From Holothuria scabra (Eukaryota > Echinodermata > Holothuroidea > Aspidochirotida > Holothuriidae), in NCBI GenBank assembly GCA_037179385.1, contig CM074179.1:67785806-67849805 (forward strand): a stretch of DNA of 64,000 nt, in the 5' to 3' direction. Shown piece after piece: positions 1 to 11,900 of the stretch. The position numbers and the translations under genes were made by a program. Position 1 is the first letter of the stretch; each line of letters opens with the position of its first letter. The notes beneath the pieces were generated by a model that did not search any database, was not told the origin of the DNA, and saw only the letters and a list, made by a program, of their open reading frames with translations.

Positions 1-21
1 ACGATCTTTGTTCTTCAGTAT
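1..21 (+). repeat. PLE1 terminal direct repeat, left copy
   Basis: The first 21 bases of the window (starting ACGATCTTTGTTC) recur at 3044-3064. The repeat may extend left of the window, so its full length is unknown. Confidence 0.7.
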
Positions 22-408
22 TTTGTTAAAATTTCAGATCGTTTTAACAGTATGCCGCGTGTTTTGTGCATGTTTCTTGTAATCGTTTATATTTTACCTA
101 TTGGAAACAGCACCAGTATCAGTTTTGATCCACCGGAATCCTGTTTGTCACAGAATCTCGGCAACATGGTGAAATTGGAAAGGCAAGCTCTATAAAACAG
201 TGAATAAATTATTACTAGCTGAATCACATGTTCCTTTTTAAGAACATGTTTGAGGAACAACATCATTCCATCAGGCTTCTCTTTTAAGAATAAACACGTT
301 TTCCATAGCCAAGACCGGTTTTCGGAGTCGTGGGACCGCCATATACGTAATACTTAGTTTCATCTTATGAAGGAGACTATTGCTTTTTAGAAACAAAGAA
401 TTACCGAT

Positions 409-1495
409 TTGAGAAAGGAAATTGTGAACATTTGGAGGAAACTTCAACTACTTTTCTCACCAGATGACGTAAGTAACCTAACTCTGCTTATTAAACGCCA
501 TAAATTTAGAGTTAGAACTCAACTATTGACTAAGAAACAACACAAACTTAAGAGATTTTCGGAACTTCTTCAAGTAACCTTGTCGTACAAACATAAGGGA
601 AGGAGGAAAAGACGTAGGGTTATCGAAAGAGATATCGAAATCAGTAATTGTAACATCCCAAGTAACACGAGCAAGGTTTTCAATGTCTCGGACAGACTTT
701 TGACCCCAGAAGAAGAGTGTCTCCTCAGCAAAGGTATTAAATTTTGCCCAACTCTTTTAAGGCTAGACACACTGCAGTTGCAAAGAGACCTAGAAGCCTT
801 TAAACGTAGATTACGTCTTTGTGAGTACTTTAATTCTTCAGACGAAAACAGTGAGTCTTCATTTTCATAAATTCCTCGCTTTAGGAACAAAAGTAATTGG
901 TCGCCGCCTGAAGGAAGAGATCGCTTCTTGGATTGTGTTTTGGAAGTCGTCCAAAATGATGTGGACAGTTATACACCCCCTAAGTTTGTTCATGACAATT
1001 TTTCCAAGACTGAAAGGCAGGCCCTGGCCTCACTCTCTAGAGACAGTAACATTATCATTTAACCAGAAGATAAAGGACCGGCTTTTGTAGAGCAAAATAA
1101 AACCTCGTGTGTAGAGAGTGCTTTAAGTGACCTTAGTAACCAGAAATTTTACAAGGAAAATGATGCCGACAAGACATCAGAAGTTGTCAGTCAAGTTCGT
1201 TTGTTAGTCAACAAAATGCTTCATTAAGAGGATATAGATGAAAAAACTGCCGAATACCTAGTACCTAAGGAGTGTAAAACTTCAAGGTATTATACATTGC
1301 CTAAAACTCACAAGGCACCAGACATCTCTGGTCACCTTAAAATTCGTCCTGTTATTTCCGGTAGTGGATCAACCATTGAGAGACTCAGAATTTTTGGACT
1401 TTTTCATTAACCCAGAGGTTCAAAAACTGGACTCATTTATCAAGGACTCTAAGGATATGGTTAAATTAATAGAATGAATAAACGAGAAAGGACCT
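409..1495 (+). pseudogene. PLE1 N-terminal region and start of RT domain, frameshifted
   Basis: Positions 409-870 hold a 153-codon open frame with PLE N-terminal features: a basic run (KGRRKRRRVIERD), then LLSKGIKFCPT and a DLEAFKRRLRLCEYF-like segment. The coding continues after a frame change near 880 with NWSPPEGRDRF, then a segment resembling the conserved IIIKPADKG block with a stop inserted near 1055. After it come YYTLPKTHKAP and IRPVISGSGSTIERL, which are the entry motifs of the PLE reverse transcriptase. Another frame change lies near 1390, before a segment resembling FLDFFINPEVQ. The first stretch's reported start is not a convincing initiator; it is simply the start of the open frame. 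Non-functional. Confidence 0.82.
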
Positions 1496-2272
1496 TTGCC
1501 ACTATCAACGGGTATGTTTACAATAGATGTCAAAGCCATGTACCCCAGTATGCCTCAGCATTTAGGTATAAAAGGAGTTAGAAAGGTCTTGGATTCTCGA
1601 AAAATTAAAAAACCCTCTACTGATAATTTGATTGATTGTTTAAAGCCTTTCCTCACAGAGAACCATTTTGAATTTAATGGAAACTTTTTAACCCATGTAC
1701 ACGGTACCTCTACTGGTCCTAAAATGGCCCCCGGGTACGCCTGTTTAGGTATGGGCATTATTGAAGAAGAATTATGGGAAAAGTGTTCTCTTTCGCCCAC
1801 TGTGTGGTCTCGTTACATTGACGATATCTGGGGCCTCTGGCCCCATGGACCAGATATTTTCAAAGAGTTTATGAAAACTCTTAATAATCTTTACCCCGGT
1901 TAGCTTGAGTTTACTTCGTGTTTTAGTTTTGATTCCCTTCCTTTCCTTGATCTGCATATTTTTCGCAATTCTCAGGGTTGTCTGACCTTTTTGTTAAACC
2001 TACGTTCCAAAATCTTTATCTCAAATATAATTCTTATTATAGAAAACATGTTCTTGATAATATTGCTAACGGTCAGGCTCTCCGTATCCATACTATCTGT
2101 TCCACAGAAGAATCTGCTCAAAAAAACCTTAATACCCTTAAAAGTAATCTTATTGAAAGAGGGTATCCTACGAGTATTGTTACAGAGAAGGTGAATAAAG
2201 CCTGTACTGTTCCGAGAAGGACGCTTCTCAACCGTAACCGATCCATTTGTGCTCGGAGGAGTTTTAATGCCC
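1496..2272 (+). pseudogene. PLE1 reverse transcriptase core
   Basis: Reverse transcriptase palm of a PLE. Visible motifs: FTIDVKAMYPSM (motif A with the first catalytic Asp), GTSTGPKMAPGYACL (motif B region) and WSRYIDDIWGLW (motif C, with the DD pair). A TAG at about 1902 ends the first open frame. Coding resumes near 1985 in another frame with SDLFVKPTFQNLYL and a thumb-like region ending IERGYPTSIVTEKVNKA. The catalytic Asp residues are present but the frame is broken, so this is a dead copy. Confidence 0.87.
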
Positions 2273-2273
2273 C

Positions 2274-2885
2274 CTGGTTGTTACCCGTAACCCAAGGTTA
2301 CCTCCCCTAAACAATTTTATTAAGAAGCATTTTCATATTCTTAAATCGTCCCCCACCTTTAATAAAACTTTTTCTAATCCGCCCCCAGTAGTTTACAGAC
2401 AACCTCCTAATTTAAAATCTTTACTGGTAAGAGCTCAAATAAATGCAGAGAACAGAGGTTGTTTCAAGACACACGATAAAAGGTGTGTCACCTGTAGTGT
2501 CTTACGTGAAACTTCTGTCGTTCAAAGTTTTAATACAGGTCAGAATTTCCAGGTGAGGGGGGATTTAACCTGTACCACCAAAGGCGTAATCTACTTGATT
2601 AGTTGTTTGGATTGCAATAAGCAGTATGTGGGTGAAACGGGATTAGAGCTTAGAAGTAGACATAGGGGTCACCGACAGGAGTTTAGAAAAGGTCAAACTC
2701 CCATTGGTAAGCATTTTAAGGTGTGTAAAAATTTCGAATTAATAGGTATCGAAAAGCTACGTAACAATAATAAGAAAACTAGGGAGGAGGATGAATTGAA
2801 ATGGATTTACCGGTTGAATACTCTTGCCCCTATATGTCTTAACGTAAAAGATGTAAGCCTCAATAGAGCATTGCCTTATACCTAG
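2274..2885 (+). pseudogene. PLE1 C-terminal Cys cluster and GIY-YIG endonuclease
   Basis: Open frame covering the PLE linker (LPPLNNFIKKHFHIL, then VVYRQPPNLKSLLVRA), a Cys cluster (GCFKTHDKRCVTCSV) and the GIY-YIG nuclease domain. The nuclease shows GVIYLISCLDC followed by KQYVGETG, then RSRHRGHRQEF with its conserved Arg and His, and a downstream EEDELKWIYRLNTL carrying the acidic residue region. It ends at a stop at 2883-2885, near the element's 3' repeat. This is the best preserved part of PLE1, with no internal stop. GIY-YIG nucleases nick the target DNA to prime reverse transcription in PLEs. It is out of frame with the RT upstream. Confidence 0.9.
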
Positions 2886-3043
2886 TACTTTTTCCATAAC
2901 TGTTATTTCCTGGCACGTGAGCAAGGGGAGTGTATTTCCCCGGAACGTAGTGCGTTTTTAACATCTGAGCTTTGCCGTTTTAAAACTTTTAAGTTTTTAA
3001 CTCTTTACCGTCTTTAATATCTTGTTGCCTCAGAAGATTTGAC

Positions 3044-3217
<174 letters not shown>

Positions 3218-3221
3218 TATG

Positions 3222-3283
3222 TACTCAATCTGCAGACAGTACTGTTTCGAACTTGTTAGGTCTCCTCAGTGCAGCTCAGAGTA
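3222..3283 (-). ncRNA. Candidate type I hammerhead ribozyme
   Basis: Read on the minus strand this 62-base segment has the complete hammerhead layout. The core CUGAGGA matches CUGANGA. It is followed by a stem II segment (GACC, loop UAACAA, GUUC; one mismatched pair), then GAAA, then a very short stem III (ACA/UGU around GUAC), then the cleavage triplet GUC. Stem I closes the structure with an inner CUGCA/UGCAG helix and an outer UACUC/GAGUA helix separated by an internal loop. Tiny stem III and looped stem I are features reported for hammerheads of Penelope-like elements. It is flanked by (TA)n tracts and has the same orientation as PLE2 next to it, so it probably belongs to that element's pseudo-LTR. 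The single stem II mismatch may reduce activity. Confidence 0.75.
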
Positions 3284-3297
3284 GATTTCAAGATGTA

Positions 3298-3303
<6 letters not shown>

Positions 3304-3349
<46 letters not shown>
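3304..3349. repeat. (TA)n microsatellite, about 46 bp
   Basis: Second TA tract, located between the hammerhead candidate and the 3' end of PLE2. Confidence 0.96.
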
Positions 3350-3353
<4 letters not shown>

Positions 3354-3362
3354 AAGTACGTC

Positions 3363-3418
3363 TACTGGATTTCCAGTATAGTGAAAAATAGAGGGTAACG
3401 CCTTCATCATATCCAGTA
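3363..3418 (-). other. Hairpin in PLE2 3' flank
   Basis: TACTGGAT (3363-3370) and its perfect reverse complement ATCCAGTA (3411-3418) can form a stem, and a second small hairpin (CTGGA/TCCAG) is nested at 3365-3376. It sits between the PLE2 stop codon and the TA tract. A conserved 3' structure used for template recognition is possible, but this is inference. Confidence 0.4.
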
Positions 3419-3602
3419 AATCAAAGTAAACAATATCCTTTAAGCTACCTCGCTCTTCCTCAGTTGTTAACGACAAAATGGAAGTCAACAAGCTGAACTA
3501 CGAGCAAGCCCAGCACTTAGTAATACAGGGAATAGAGCATACCACAAAAGAATTACAATTAGATAACAATTAGACATAATGGGCCTAAAGAGATTAAGAA
3601 GA

Positions 3603-4278
3603 TTACGTTTGTTGTACCCAGGAGTAGTTACTCAAAATTGATAGATCCCTATTTAACCCTGTTATATGTGACTTAAGCTTAAGGATAGTGCTCAATTCGT
3701 ATTGTTTTCGTTTCTCCGCCGAAGGAAAATTGCCTGCAAGTAAAAGAAATCGTAAATCGGATAAAGAGTGGGCAGGTAAGTTAAAGTGAGCTGCTACAGG
3801 AAAACCCGTTTTGTTGTGTCTGATAGAATTTTTATGGTTATTAAATCTTAGTCGAAATCTATCCCCTGTCTCTCCCACGTTTGCAATTTCAGGGCATTTA
3901 ACACAAAAAAGGTAATATACAACATTAGACGAGTTACAGTTGAAGGGACCGGGAGTAAGTTTGACCCCAGAGGAAGTATCAGTGAAGTGGGTAGAGTTAT
4001 CAATAAAAGTACAAAGTTGACACCTAGGTTTATTACAGGGTCGGTTGCCTCCTGAGGTAGCGCTGCGAAAAGGTTTGTTTCTGCTAATAATAGATCTTAA
4101 ATTACGGGGTTGTTTACGCGCTATGGTAGGAGGTAGAGGAAAAATTTCCTTAATTTCAGGGTCACTTTGGAGGATGCTCCAGGAAGACCTGATTTCCTGT
4201 AGGAGGGGGTGAAGGTCGGGATGATGGGTAAGGACTAGGGGGGTGCGCTCTAAAGTGTTCTTCTCTCTATACTGTAGG
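3603..4278 (-). pseudogene. PLE2 C-terminal fragment with GIY-YIG endonuclease
   Basis: One continuous minus-strand frame of about 225 codons ending at the stop near 3603; it has no start codon of its own. Order of features: a PLE linker (PLPPTIARKQPRNLRSII), a Cys cluster (CNKPRCQLCTFID), then the GIY-YIG nuclease with NVVYYLFCVKCP, VGETGDRFRLRFNNHKNS (YIG-type motif plus conserved Arg and His) and FPVAAHFN. The tail runs to ILSNYSWVQQT. Intact over its length but missing the whole RT, so it is a truncated insertion. The same domain order as PLE1 confirms the family. Confidence 0.86.
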
Positions 4279-4347
4279 AGCCGCTCACGCTTGAGTGGTT
4301 CAACTCCTCCGCAAAAGCTGTATTAAAGGAACATAAGCTCCCCGTTC

Positions 4348-4725
4348 AGTGACATCGTCACAACCAACATTGCCAAGAAATTCTTAAACCTCTTGGACAA
4401 CTCCTTCCCACCTGGACACAAGCTACATACTCTACTCAACAGAAACACGGTGAAACTGAGTTACAGCTGCATGGCAAACATAGACCAAATTATATCAGTG
4501 CACAACACATGCATACTGGCCAAACAATAAGAACAACCATCAACGCAAAGCAACTTCAATTGCAGAAAGCAAAGCGATTGCCTATTGGAAGGCAACTGCC
4601 TCACCAACAACATTGTGTACCAAGCAACTGTAACACGCCACGGCAACCACAACCAAGAGTCATACGTTGGTCAAACAGAGAACACATTCAAAACCAGATA
4701 CACCACTCAGTTAACGGAGTTATAT
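4348..4725 (+). pseudogene. PLE3 fragment: linker plus partial GIY-YIG domain
   Basis: Plus-strand remnant starting with SDIVTTNIAKKFLNLLD, then PPGHKLHTLLNRNTVKLSYSC, which is the conserved region after the RT in one group of PLE-type proteins. It ends at a TAA near 4528. After a frame change the Cys cluster (CRKQSDCLLEGNC) and the beginning of a GIY-YIG domain follow (NNIVYQATV, then SYVGQTENTFKTRY). It stops abruptly where the tandem satellite begins. Different in sequence from PLE1 and PLE2, so a third family. Short and broken, but the motif series is clear. Confidence 0.78.
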
Positions 4726-4734
4726 TCTTAAAAT

Positions 4735-6120
4735 ATTTTTTAAATGGTCGGTCAAATGTTCCGGTTATGTTTTTCAAGAATATTAAAATTGCGTTAAATG
4801 TTGAGTCGCTAGAAAAGTCGGAGAATGTTTACCACAAATCACGTAAAATGTAGTAAAGATGGTCACTCAACATTACACTGATGTCAAAAAAAATGGCTAT
4901 AGATAATCGATAAATCATTTTAAAAATTCGATGTGCGCAAGTACTTTTTATAATTTAACATTGTAAAGACATTAAAAATTGTCCATATTAGACGTTTGAT
5001 CAATATTTGTTCAAACATTGCTTTTATGTTTTTCAAGAATATTATAAGCGCATTAAATGTTGAGTCGCTAGAAAAGTCCAAGAATGTTTATCAGATATCA
5101 TGTATAAAGCAGTCAAGTGGTTCACCTAACGTTACACAGATGTTTTAGAAAGTGTCTCTAGATAATCGATAAATCAGTTTAAAAACATGTACAATCTTAC
5201 TTTCAAAATGTTAAATTAATGTCTGTTCGAATGTCATTATTATGTTTTCCAAGAATATTATAATTGCATTAAGTGTTGAGTCACTGGAAAAGCCGGAGAA
5301 TTTTTAACAGAAATCATATTAAATGTAATGAAGACGTTCACCTATCATTCCACAGATGTTTTTAAAAGTGTCTCTGGATAATCAATAAATCATTCTAAAA
5401 TCATTTACAACCTTACTTTAAAAATGTTAAATTAATGTTTGCTCAGATGTCATGTTTTTATTTTCCAAGAATATTATAATCGCGTTGAATGTTGAGTGGT
5501 TAGAAAAGCCCCAAAATGTTTATCACATATCATGTAAATTGTAGTAAAGATGTTCACCTTACACTACACAGATGTTTTAAAAATGGTTTCCAGATAATCG
5601 ACAAATTATGTTAACAATTTTGGTGTCTACAGGTACTTTATATTCCTTCAACGTTTTAAAGGCTTTAACAAATATTTTCCCAAAACGTTTGATCGATATT
5701 TGCTTTAACGTTGTCGTTTTGTTTTTTAAGAATATTATAATCGCGTTAAATGTTGAGTCTCTAGGAAAGCCTGGAAACATTTACCTACCATCATGAGAAA
5801 TGTAGTAAATAGGATAACCTAACATTGCACGGATGTTTTAAAAAGCGTCTTTAGATGATCTATGAATCATTTTTAAAATGTTGCTGTGTGCAAGTACCTT
5901 ATATTCCTTAAACTTTTTAAACGCATTTCCCATTATACTTTAAAAATGAATGATGAATGTGGGTTTAAACACTGTCTTTATGTTATTCAAGAATATTAAA
6001 ATTGCGATAATTGTTGAGTCGCTAGAAAAGCCGGGAAATTTAAAAAACATATCATGCTAAATGTACTAAAGATGGCACCTAACATTGCAAAGATGTTGTA
6101 AGAATTGTAAAATAATGGGC
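4735..6120 (+). repeat. Tandem satellite, six diverged units of 216 or ~260 bp
   Basis: A motif starting GTTGAGT followed by CGCTAGAAAAG-like sequence recurs at 4800, 5059, 5275, 5491, 5752 and 6013, giving spacings of 259, 216, 216, 261 and 261. Each unit carries TTCAAGAATATTA before the motif and CA.ATGTTTTAAAAA and TCTAGATAATCGATAAATCA-like segments after it. The short units lack roughly 44 bases of the middle (the part with GTGTGCAAGTAC). The array begins directly at the truncated end of PLE3. Open frames inside it are accidental. Confidence 0.9.
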
Positions 6121-8719
6121 AAACGATGGGATGTCTATAAACAAAAAATTAAAATTACATTTAAGATAGACCCTTGGGAAAACCAAAGAATGTTTGCTCA
6201 AGATTCTGCTTAATTGTAGAAGAATCACACTCAGCAGTAAAAGACATTAGTGTTTAGATATTAAATTATTGAAACATTTTCAAATTGTTCAAGACACCTT
6301 TTAAAAATTTTGCTTCATTGCAACAATTAACACAATTATGTTTCAAAATTGTGAAATAAACATGAAGTCAAATACTGTTTTTTGATTTTCAGCAAATGTT
6401 TGGTGAACATTTAGTTTACTGTTTGGAATGATTGGACAGATATTTAATAAAGGTTTACTTACAAGTGTTCTGTTGACAGCAAAGAACATATCACATAGTT
6501 CATGCCAAATGTAAACACACTGGACTGTTGTGCAAATACCTTTATGTGTGTAACTGATTTGTGAATGCATTAAAATGTGAGATTCAGACTTGCTGATAAA
6601 GAAAATGTCATTTCCATTTTTCAAATACTTCCAAAAAACAAAACAAAAGGAATTAAGATTTGAAAGCTTTTTTTACACTTATAATTTTATTGAAACAAAC
6701 TGCAAAGATCCAGTGAGTTAAAAGAGAGTACAAAAGTGAATAACAAAAAGTATACTGCCCACCATTCAGATAGGAAGTAATACAGTAAGTACTAAATTAA
6801 GTAAAGAACTAAGAATCACCCTCCCACCAAAAAATCAAGATTCTGCTTCATGCTGAATATACTGCAGTATGTTAAATTGACCAACAATTGATACTGTACC
6901 ATGAGCTACTGTATAAACAACCTGAGTGACTACTGTAGTTAAACACACTAAACATGCTAGGATTACTGCATTTCCTTTTGTGGAAAATGTAGTCACCTTA
7001 CTAATACTCATTTTACCACAATCTAATTCATTAATGGTCCTGTACAGTACAATTAGTTTCATGTTTCCTTTATTGTTAAAATCATGGACAATAATCTGCA
7101 ATTTAACTTACAACTATACTGTAACAGTAACCTACCATTAACCATAAAGTAACAAGTATCCTTTGTAAAATCTTCAGAGATTAGGCACATACAGCAGCCA
7201 CATTCTTGCACTGAAGAGGGTAAATTTATTACTTGAAAGCCTTGTTGAATACTAATAATGCAGGGAAGAATGGAAAATCTTGTACCATTTTGATTCTAGA
7301 GTCATTGAATGAGGCACAATTTCCCCTTAGACCCTCCCCACACCAGCAACACAACATCAATATCCCCACATATAATTATTATGACTACAGGAATAACAGA
7401 GATATTCTTCAATGATGCTTAGGGATTTGCAAATAATGATATTTAAAGTTTGGGGTGACTGCTCATTGCCTTTACAGAGGCATACATATACAGTACTATA
7501 ATCCTACATAAATATGAGGGAAGTATGAAACTAACCTAAAATATACAAACAGGGTTCTTGGCTTTTTGACATTGAGATTGCACAACCTTGATTACACAAA
7601 ACCAACAGCATTTATCCAATTTACATTAGGGTGTAAAATGTTAATGAGCTCTGCAAATGCAGGCTTTCATCAATGCATTGTTTTTTTTTTTCTTTTCTCT
7701 GGTGCCCAACCCTTCTGATCATCAACAAACAGAGGAGTTCAATCTCCTATTACAAATACATTTGCTCAGTATGAAAACATCTCATGCATTTTTGTTATAT
7801 TATTAATATAACTTTGTTCAAGCCACTATTTTTTTCATGCATTATGCCAAATCTTTTCAAAATGAAATGTACAGTATCAATGATTCATCTTAAGATAAAA
7901 GTAAACCAAATTTTCACCGACAGTACTTGAACTTCACTGACCTAACACAACATTTGAAACACACCAATGTGAACAGGCTACTTTACTTAATATAACATCA
8001 TGTAACATAATACGTGTATGCTTCTGAATGCTAACATGGGTAGTACAGTATGAAGCCTCAGACATCAAATTATTTGCCATTATAGAACGAAAAAAAGTGC
8101 CAAAACAACTTTAAATAAGTAAATAAATAAATGAATGAAGGAATGAATGAATGAATGAATAAATAAATAAATACATGGATGGATAACCAGCTAAATGAAT
8201 GAATAATAGTAATAATTAGTATACTAATTTTGACAAGTATTTAAGTTTTCCTTCTTGAGATAATCAGTCGTTCAAGTGCCAAAATAGCAAAATATAGGTA
8301 TTTTATGGGTAAAATATAACTGGACACCTAAAGGACAGAGGAACATTAGGCATCGATATACTTTTAAGTACTTGGTAATTGAAAAATATTGCAACATACC
8401 TTTACTTTTTTTGTTGCATAAATTTCTTTGTCATCTGAAATCTTTCATGCATCACCAACCCTGGGTACCATGACTGAATACTGTGAGATAGTGCTGATGT
8501 CCTCAGACAGCCTGCTCTTGCTAAAGTCACCTGGAACCTAAATTTCGGTTAAAAATTTAAGTTAAAATTTTCACACAAAATTTGTCCTGTGTTTTCTTTG
8601 AGCAGCATGCTAAAGGACTTGTTTTAATGCCACCCTTGTTACAGCCAATTTAAAACATGAACCTTTAGCACAATACTTTGTAAGAAATTTTTGTTACTTT
8701 ACAACATTGTGCATGAAGT
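6121..8719. other. Non-coding AT-rich DNA
   Basis: No coding region supported. Short open frames here have no recognisable domains and are riddled with low-complexity sequence. The stretch from about 6.7 kb onward is rich in TACTGTA/TACAGTA words. Confidence 0.6.
8117..8185. repeat. (AAAT/GAAT)n imperfect tetranucleotide repeat
   Basis: Runs of AAAT and GAAT/GAAG tetramers. Confidence 0.9.
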
Positions 8720-8911
8720 TACAATCTTGGACAGAATTTGTTGGGACACCTGGCCCCCCTTCTAATGTTGAACACTGTTATGCTGTTCAGGGCAAAGAGC
8801 CATTCTTCTTGACGAAGTATTGGGAGGTGGAAAGGGGTTCCATGTTAGCCTACTTTAACTAAAATTGGCAAAAAATATGAAAAGTATCCAAAGATTTGGT
8901 CCAAGATTGTA
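8720..8911. mobile_element. Tc1/mariner-type MITE, copy 1
   Basis: A 188 bp element (8722-8909) flanked by TA dinucleotides. The left end CAATCTTGGACAGAATTTG continues into TTGGGACACC; the right end is GGTCCAAGATTG, its reverse complement over the outer part. The same ends, better preserved, bound a second element at 46188-46382. TA flanks plus inverted repeats and no coding capacity suggest a non-autonomous Tc1/mariner-like element. The right terminal repeat of this copy is eroded. Confidence 0.68.
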
Positions 8912-11900
8912 ATTGTAACAGTCTGAATAACAAAGCCAGCGGTCTTGAAACTTGGTGTTTCTGTGTACCATTCTACTGTAGTTTTCATGCATCATATTCA
9001 CCTGATGAAAAAGCTTAATGAAACTATATGAATCCTGTGTTTCCACTGAGCAGCTTAGAAAAGCCATCCCAAAGATGGTGGTTAAATATCATAGAACAAA
9101 AAAACAAGTTCATCCTGTTGCCCAGACAATTATCATCTCACAGAGGATAGTGTAAGTATATTCAGTATGCTGTAATCCAAATTTCTTATGAAATGTACGC
9201 AGCAACACATTTATGCTTCTATCTGAAGTTAAATAAAATGACACAAATTATAAGAAAATTATCGGACACACTACTTGCCAAATGGTTTCATACTCCCTTG
9301 TTTTGATAATTATTACTTTCAAGATGAAAATACCCCTACATCCCCCCCCCCCGTTCCCTCAGATTAAAAAGCATCATCACAGGGGTACATGCATATTTTA
9401 TAAATCATTGATGTTTTATTAGGAAGTAAAACATTTACCTGGCAAAAATCTCGGTCTCAGTTGTCCTTATTTTTTTTTTATATTTCGGATGACAGGACTG
9501 AAACAAAGCTATTAATGACATAATAGTTAGAATAATGATTTTTTTGTGTTTTCTCCATTTTTAATTAAGTTACGAAATACAAAATATAGGGGTTTAAATA
9601 GGTTCCACATACATTTTCTACCAAATATCGGTCTCATTTTGTAATATAGTTTTTTTTTTAGGAATAAAAGTTCCACTTGAATAATTGGGCAGTATTTAAA
9701 AAATCACTTGCATAAATTTTAAATGTTACTCTAACAACAACAGCAGTAAACAAGTGGATGCTTCAGTCTAATATTCAGTCAAGTTTGGAAAAAAGTATGA
9801 GTACTAGGCCTAAGAATCTTAGGTCTAGTAGGCAGTCTAATGACAAGGTACTTATGAGGGCATCATGTTTACTTCACTCAATCAGCAATATTTGGTAAAA
9901 TATACTTTGAGAGACTGCTATGGACATCATCATGCATGTTTTATATACAATTTTGCGGATGTCCTAAAAATTTAGTATCAATATTTTCAAGCTCGATATT
10001 AAGTTTAAACAGAAAGCAGAGATGTAATGAATCAAGTATTATCTTATTTTGCATTGGAGTAGAGTCATTTGCTGCTTCTAATGTGACTTGAGTAGAGTCA
10101 CTGTTATTCCCATGAGAAAAAAATTATAAAACACTTCCCCCAGTCGTTACCCTTTGGACTTAGCTCAACTCAACTCGGCATTCATTACAACTCTACCAGA
10201 AACCCAAAGGCTTAGTGGTTCTTTCACGAGAGGAAAACTTTTTAACCTCTGGCGGCCTTAAATGATACACTAATCTTGAAAGTTCTTGGGGAAATTTTCT
10301 CTTTTGATAGTGGATGACCCAAATTTTCCAGCGTGATAAAATGTTTAAAAAGGATTACACGATTGTATAAATTAACTCTTGGGACTGCTATATTTTTAAC
10401 ACAAAAGCATTGCAAGTATTCTCAGAGTTTCTTAAAAATTCAGCTCCTGATCCACGGAAGTCAATGACAGTAGCCCAGATTTCATGTGATTCGGAGATGA
10501 CTGTACCAATACCTAAGTTTTGGAAGATGCAATAGCCCAATTTTTCAGATAGAGTTGTACGTAGTTGTTGAACTGGTAATATGGTACATGCAAAGCAACT
10601 TTCCAGTAATTGTACATAGTTCAGCAGCTACTCATTAAGGTCATACACTTCTACGGAAGCCCACATGGCACAACTAGTCCAAACATCTGCTTAGTTTCTA
10701 ACCCAAACATCGCTTTAGGATACCATTATTACACTGTAACTTCTAGCAGCCTATCCTGGTTGTTCTTCTGGCTATACTGCGTTACACTTATAGCAATATG
10801 AGACAATTATAATGTATTAATTGTGGATGTATGACACTGCCTCATACCAACCATGGTTGTATACTGTACAAACGTTTCTGTTAGGTTTGATGGCTTTGCA
10901 TGGATTGATGAACAGCCTCCGTAGACACCAGACACCTCACTCTACAGTTTTCAGTATTTACTAATGCCCCTATGGACCATGATCTTGAACGGATGTTTGC
11001 AGGTTACAAAATCTATGAATGGAATTGCAGCCTCGAGCATCCATGTTCTGTATCACAGCTTCTGTGTTAAAGCAAATGAACCCAGTGAACAATGATTTAA
11101 TTTTAGACAACATTCTTTCATCTCCTTAGTTTGTACTTCACTACCACATTTGAATGATGTTGGAAGGAAAATTTGCTGATTTTCTCTTCTTTAACCTTGA
11201 AAAATCTTTAAGAACCAAAAGTTTATCAAGTAAAAGGTGAAAGGAGAAATGAAAACAGAAAATGACATCTGAAATCTTCCAAAATCATCTCATTTTCACT
11301 GGGAAGATTGGTCTGATTCTACATCGTCACAGTACACTGGATCTGAAATTGGAGAAACATTCCCAAACCAAATTGTACTGTAATCTGTAATAACAATCAT
11401 GATGATGGTATATACTGTATGGTAGCATACTGTATACATTATGTACATAGGCCTACTGTATAATGCCAACTGATAACAAAAATTAAGAACTGCTCAAGAT
11501 TATTGATGGAAATGCAGACATCAAAAGGAATAAAGTATCATAACGCCATATTGCCTACTGCGCAGTACGAAAGGAGTGACACCACTTAAAGTATGGTACA
11601 CTACTACCATTTTGGTCAAGGCACAAGACTTAAAATGCACGAAGCCAATTTGCTGAGTACTGTAATAAGAGCAAGTCATTTCTGCATTGCTGCAAGCCAC
11701 ATACAGTATTTTTCTGTAAGAATACTTGAATAAACTTGCAAGTGCAGTGAACCACTCATTCAAATTGTTACATTTGAACCCGTTAACCCCTTTCAATTTA
11801 AAGTTCTACCAAAATGTCACAATTGAATTCAAATATTAATGATATACAGTATTTGCACAGGTCTAGAAAATTATGTTGTGAAGATTGAACTAGTAAGTCA

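Larger units (their letters stand above)
3350..4300 (-). mobile_element. Penelope-like element PLE2, 5'-truncated
   Basis: Minus-strand PLE remnant consisting of the C-terminal coding part (4278 down to 3603) and about 250 bases of 3' flank ending at a (TA)n tract. The RT is absent: upstream of 4280 the frame meets a stop and the sequence changes to an unrelated plus-strand PLE fragment. PLE1 and PLE2 therefore point their 3' ends at each other across the TA/ribozyme segment. The coding sequence is clearly different from PLE1, so this is another PLE family. Confidence 0.82.

Noticed and set aside
4735..6120. Satellite as a CRISPR array
   Set aside because: Units are 216-260 bp, diverged, without short repeats and unique spacers, and the DNA is eukaryotic.
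9000..9030. CTGATGA followed by GAAA at 9 kb
   Set aside because: No stem II or stem I pairing and no cleavage triplet; chance match.
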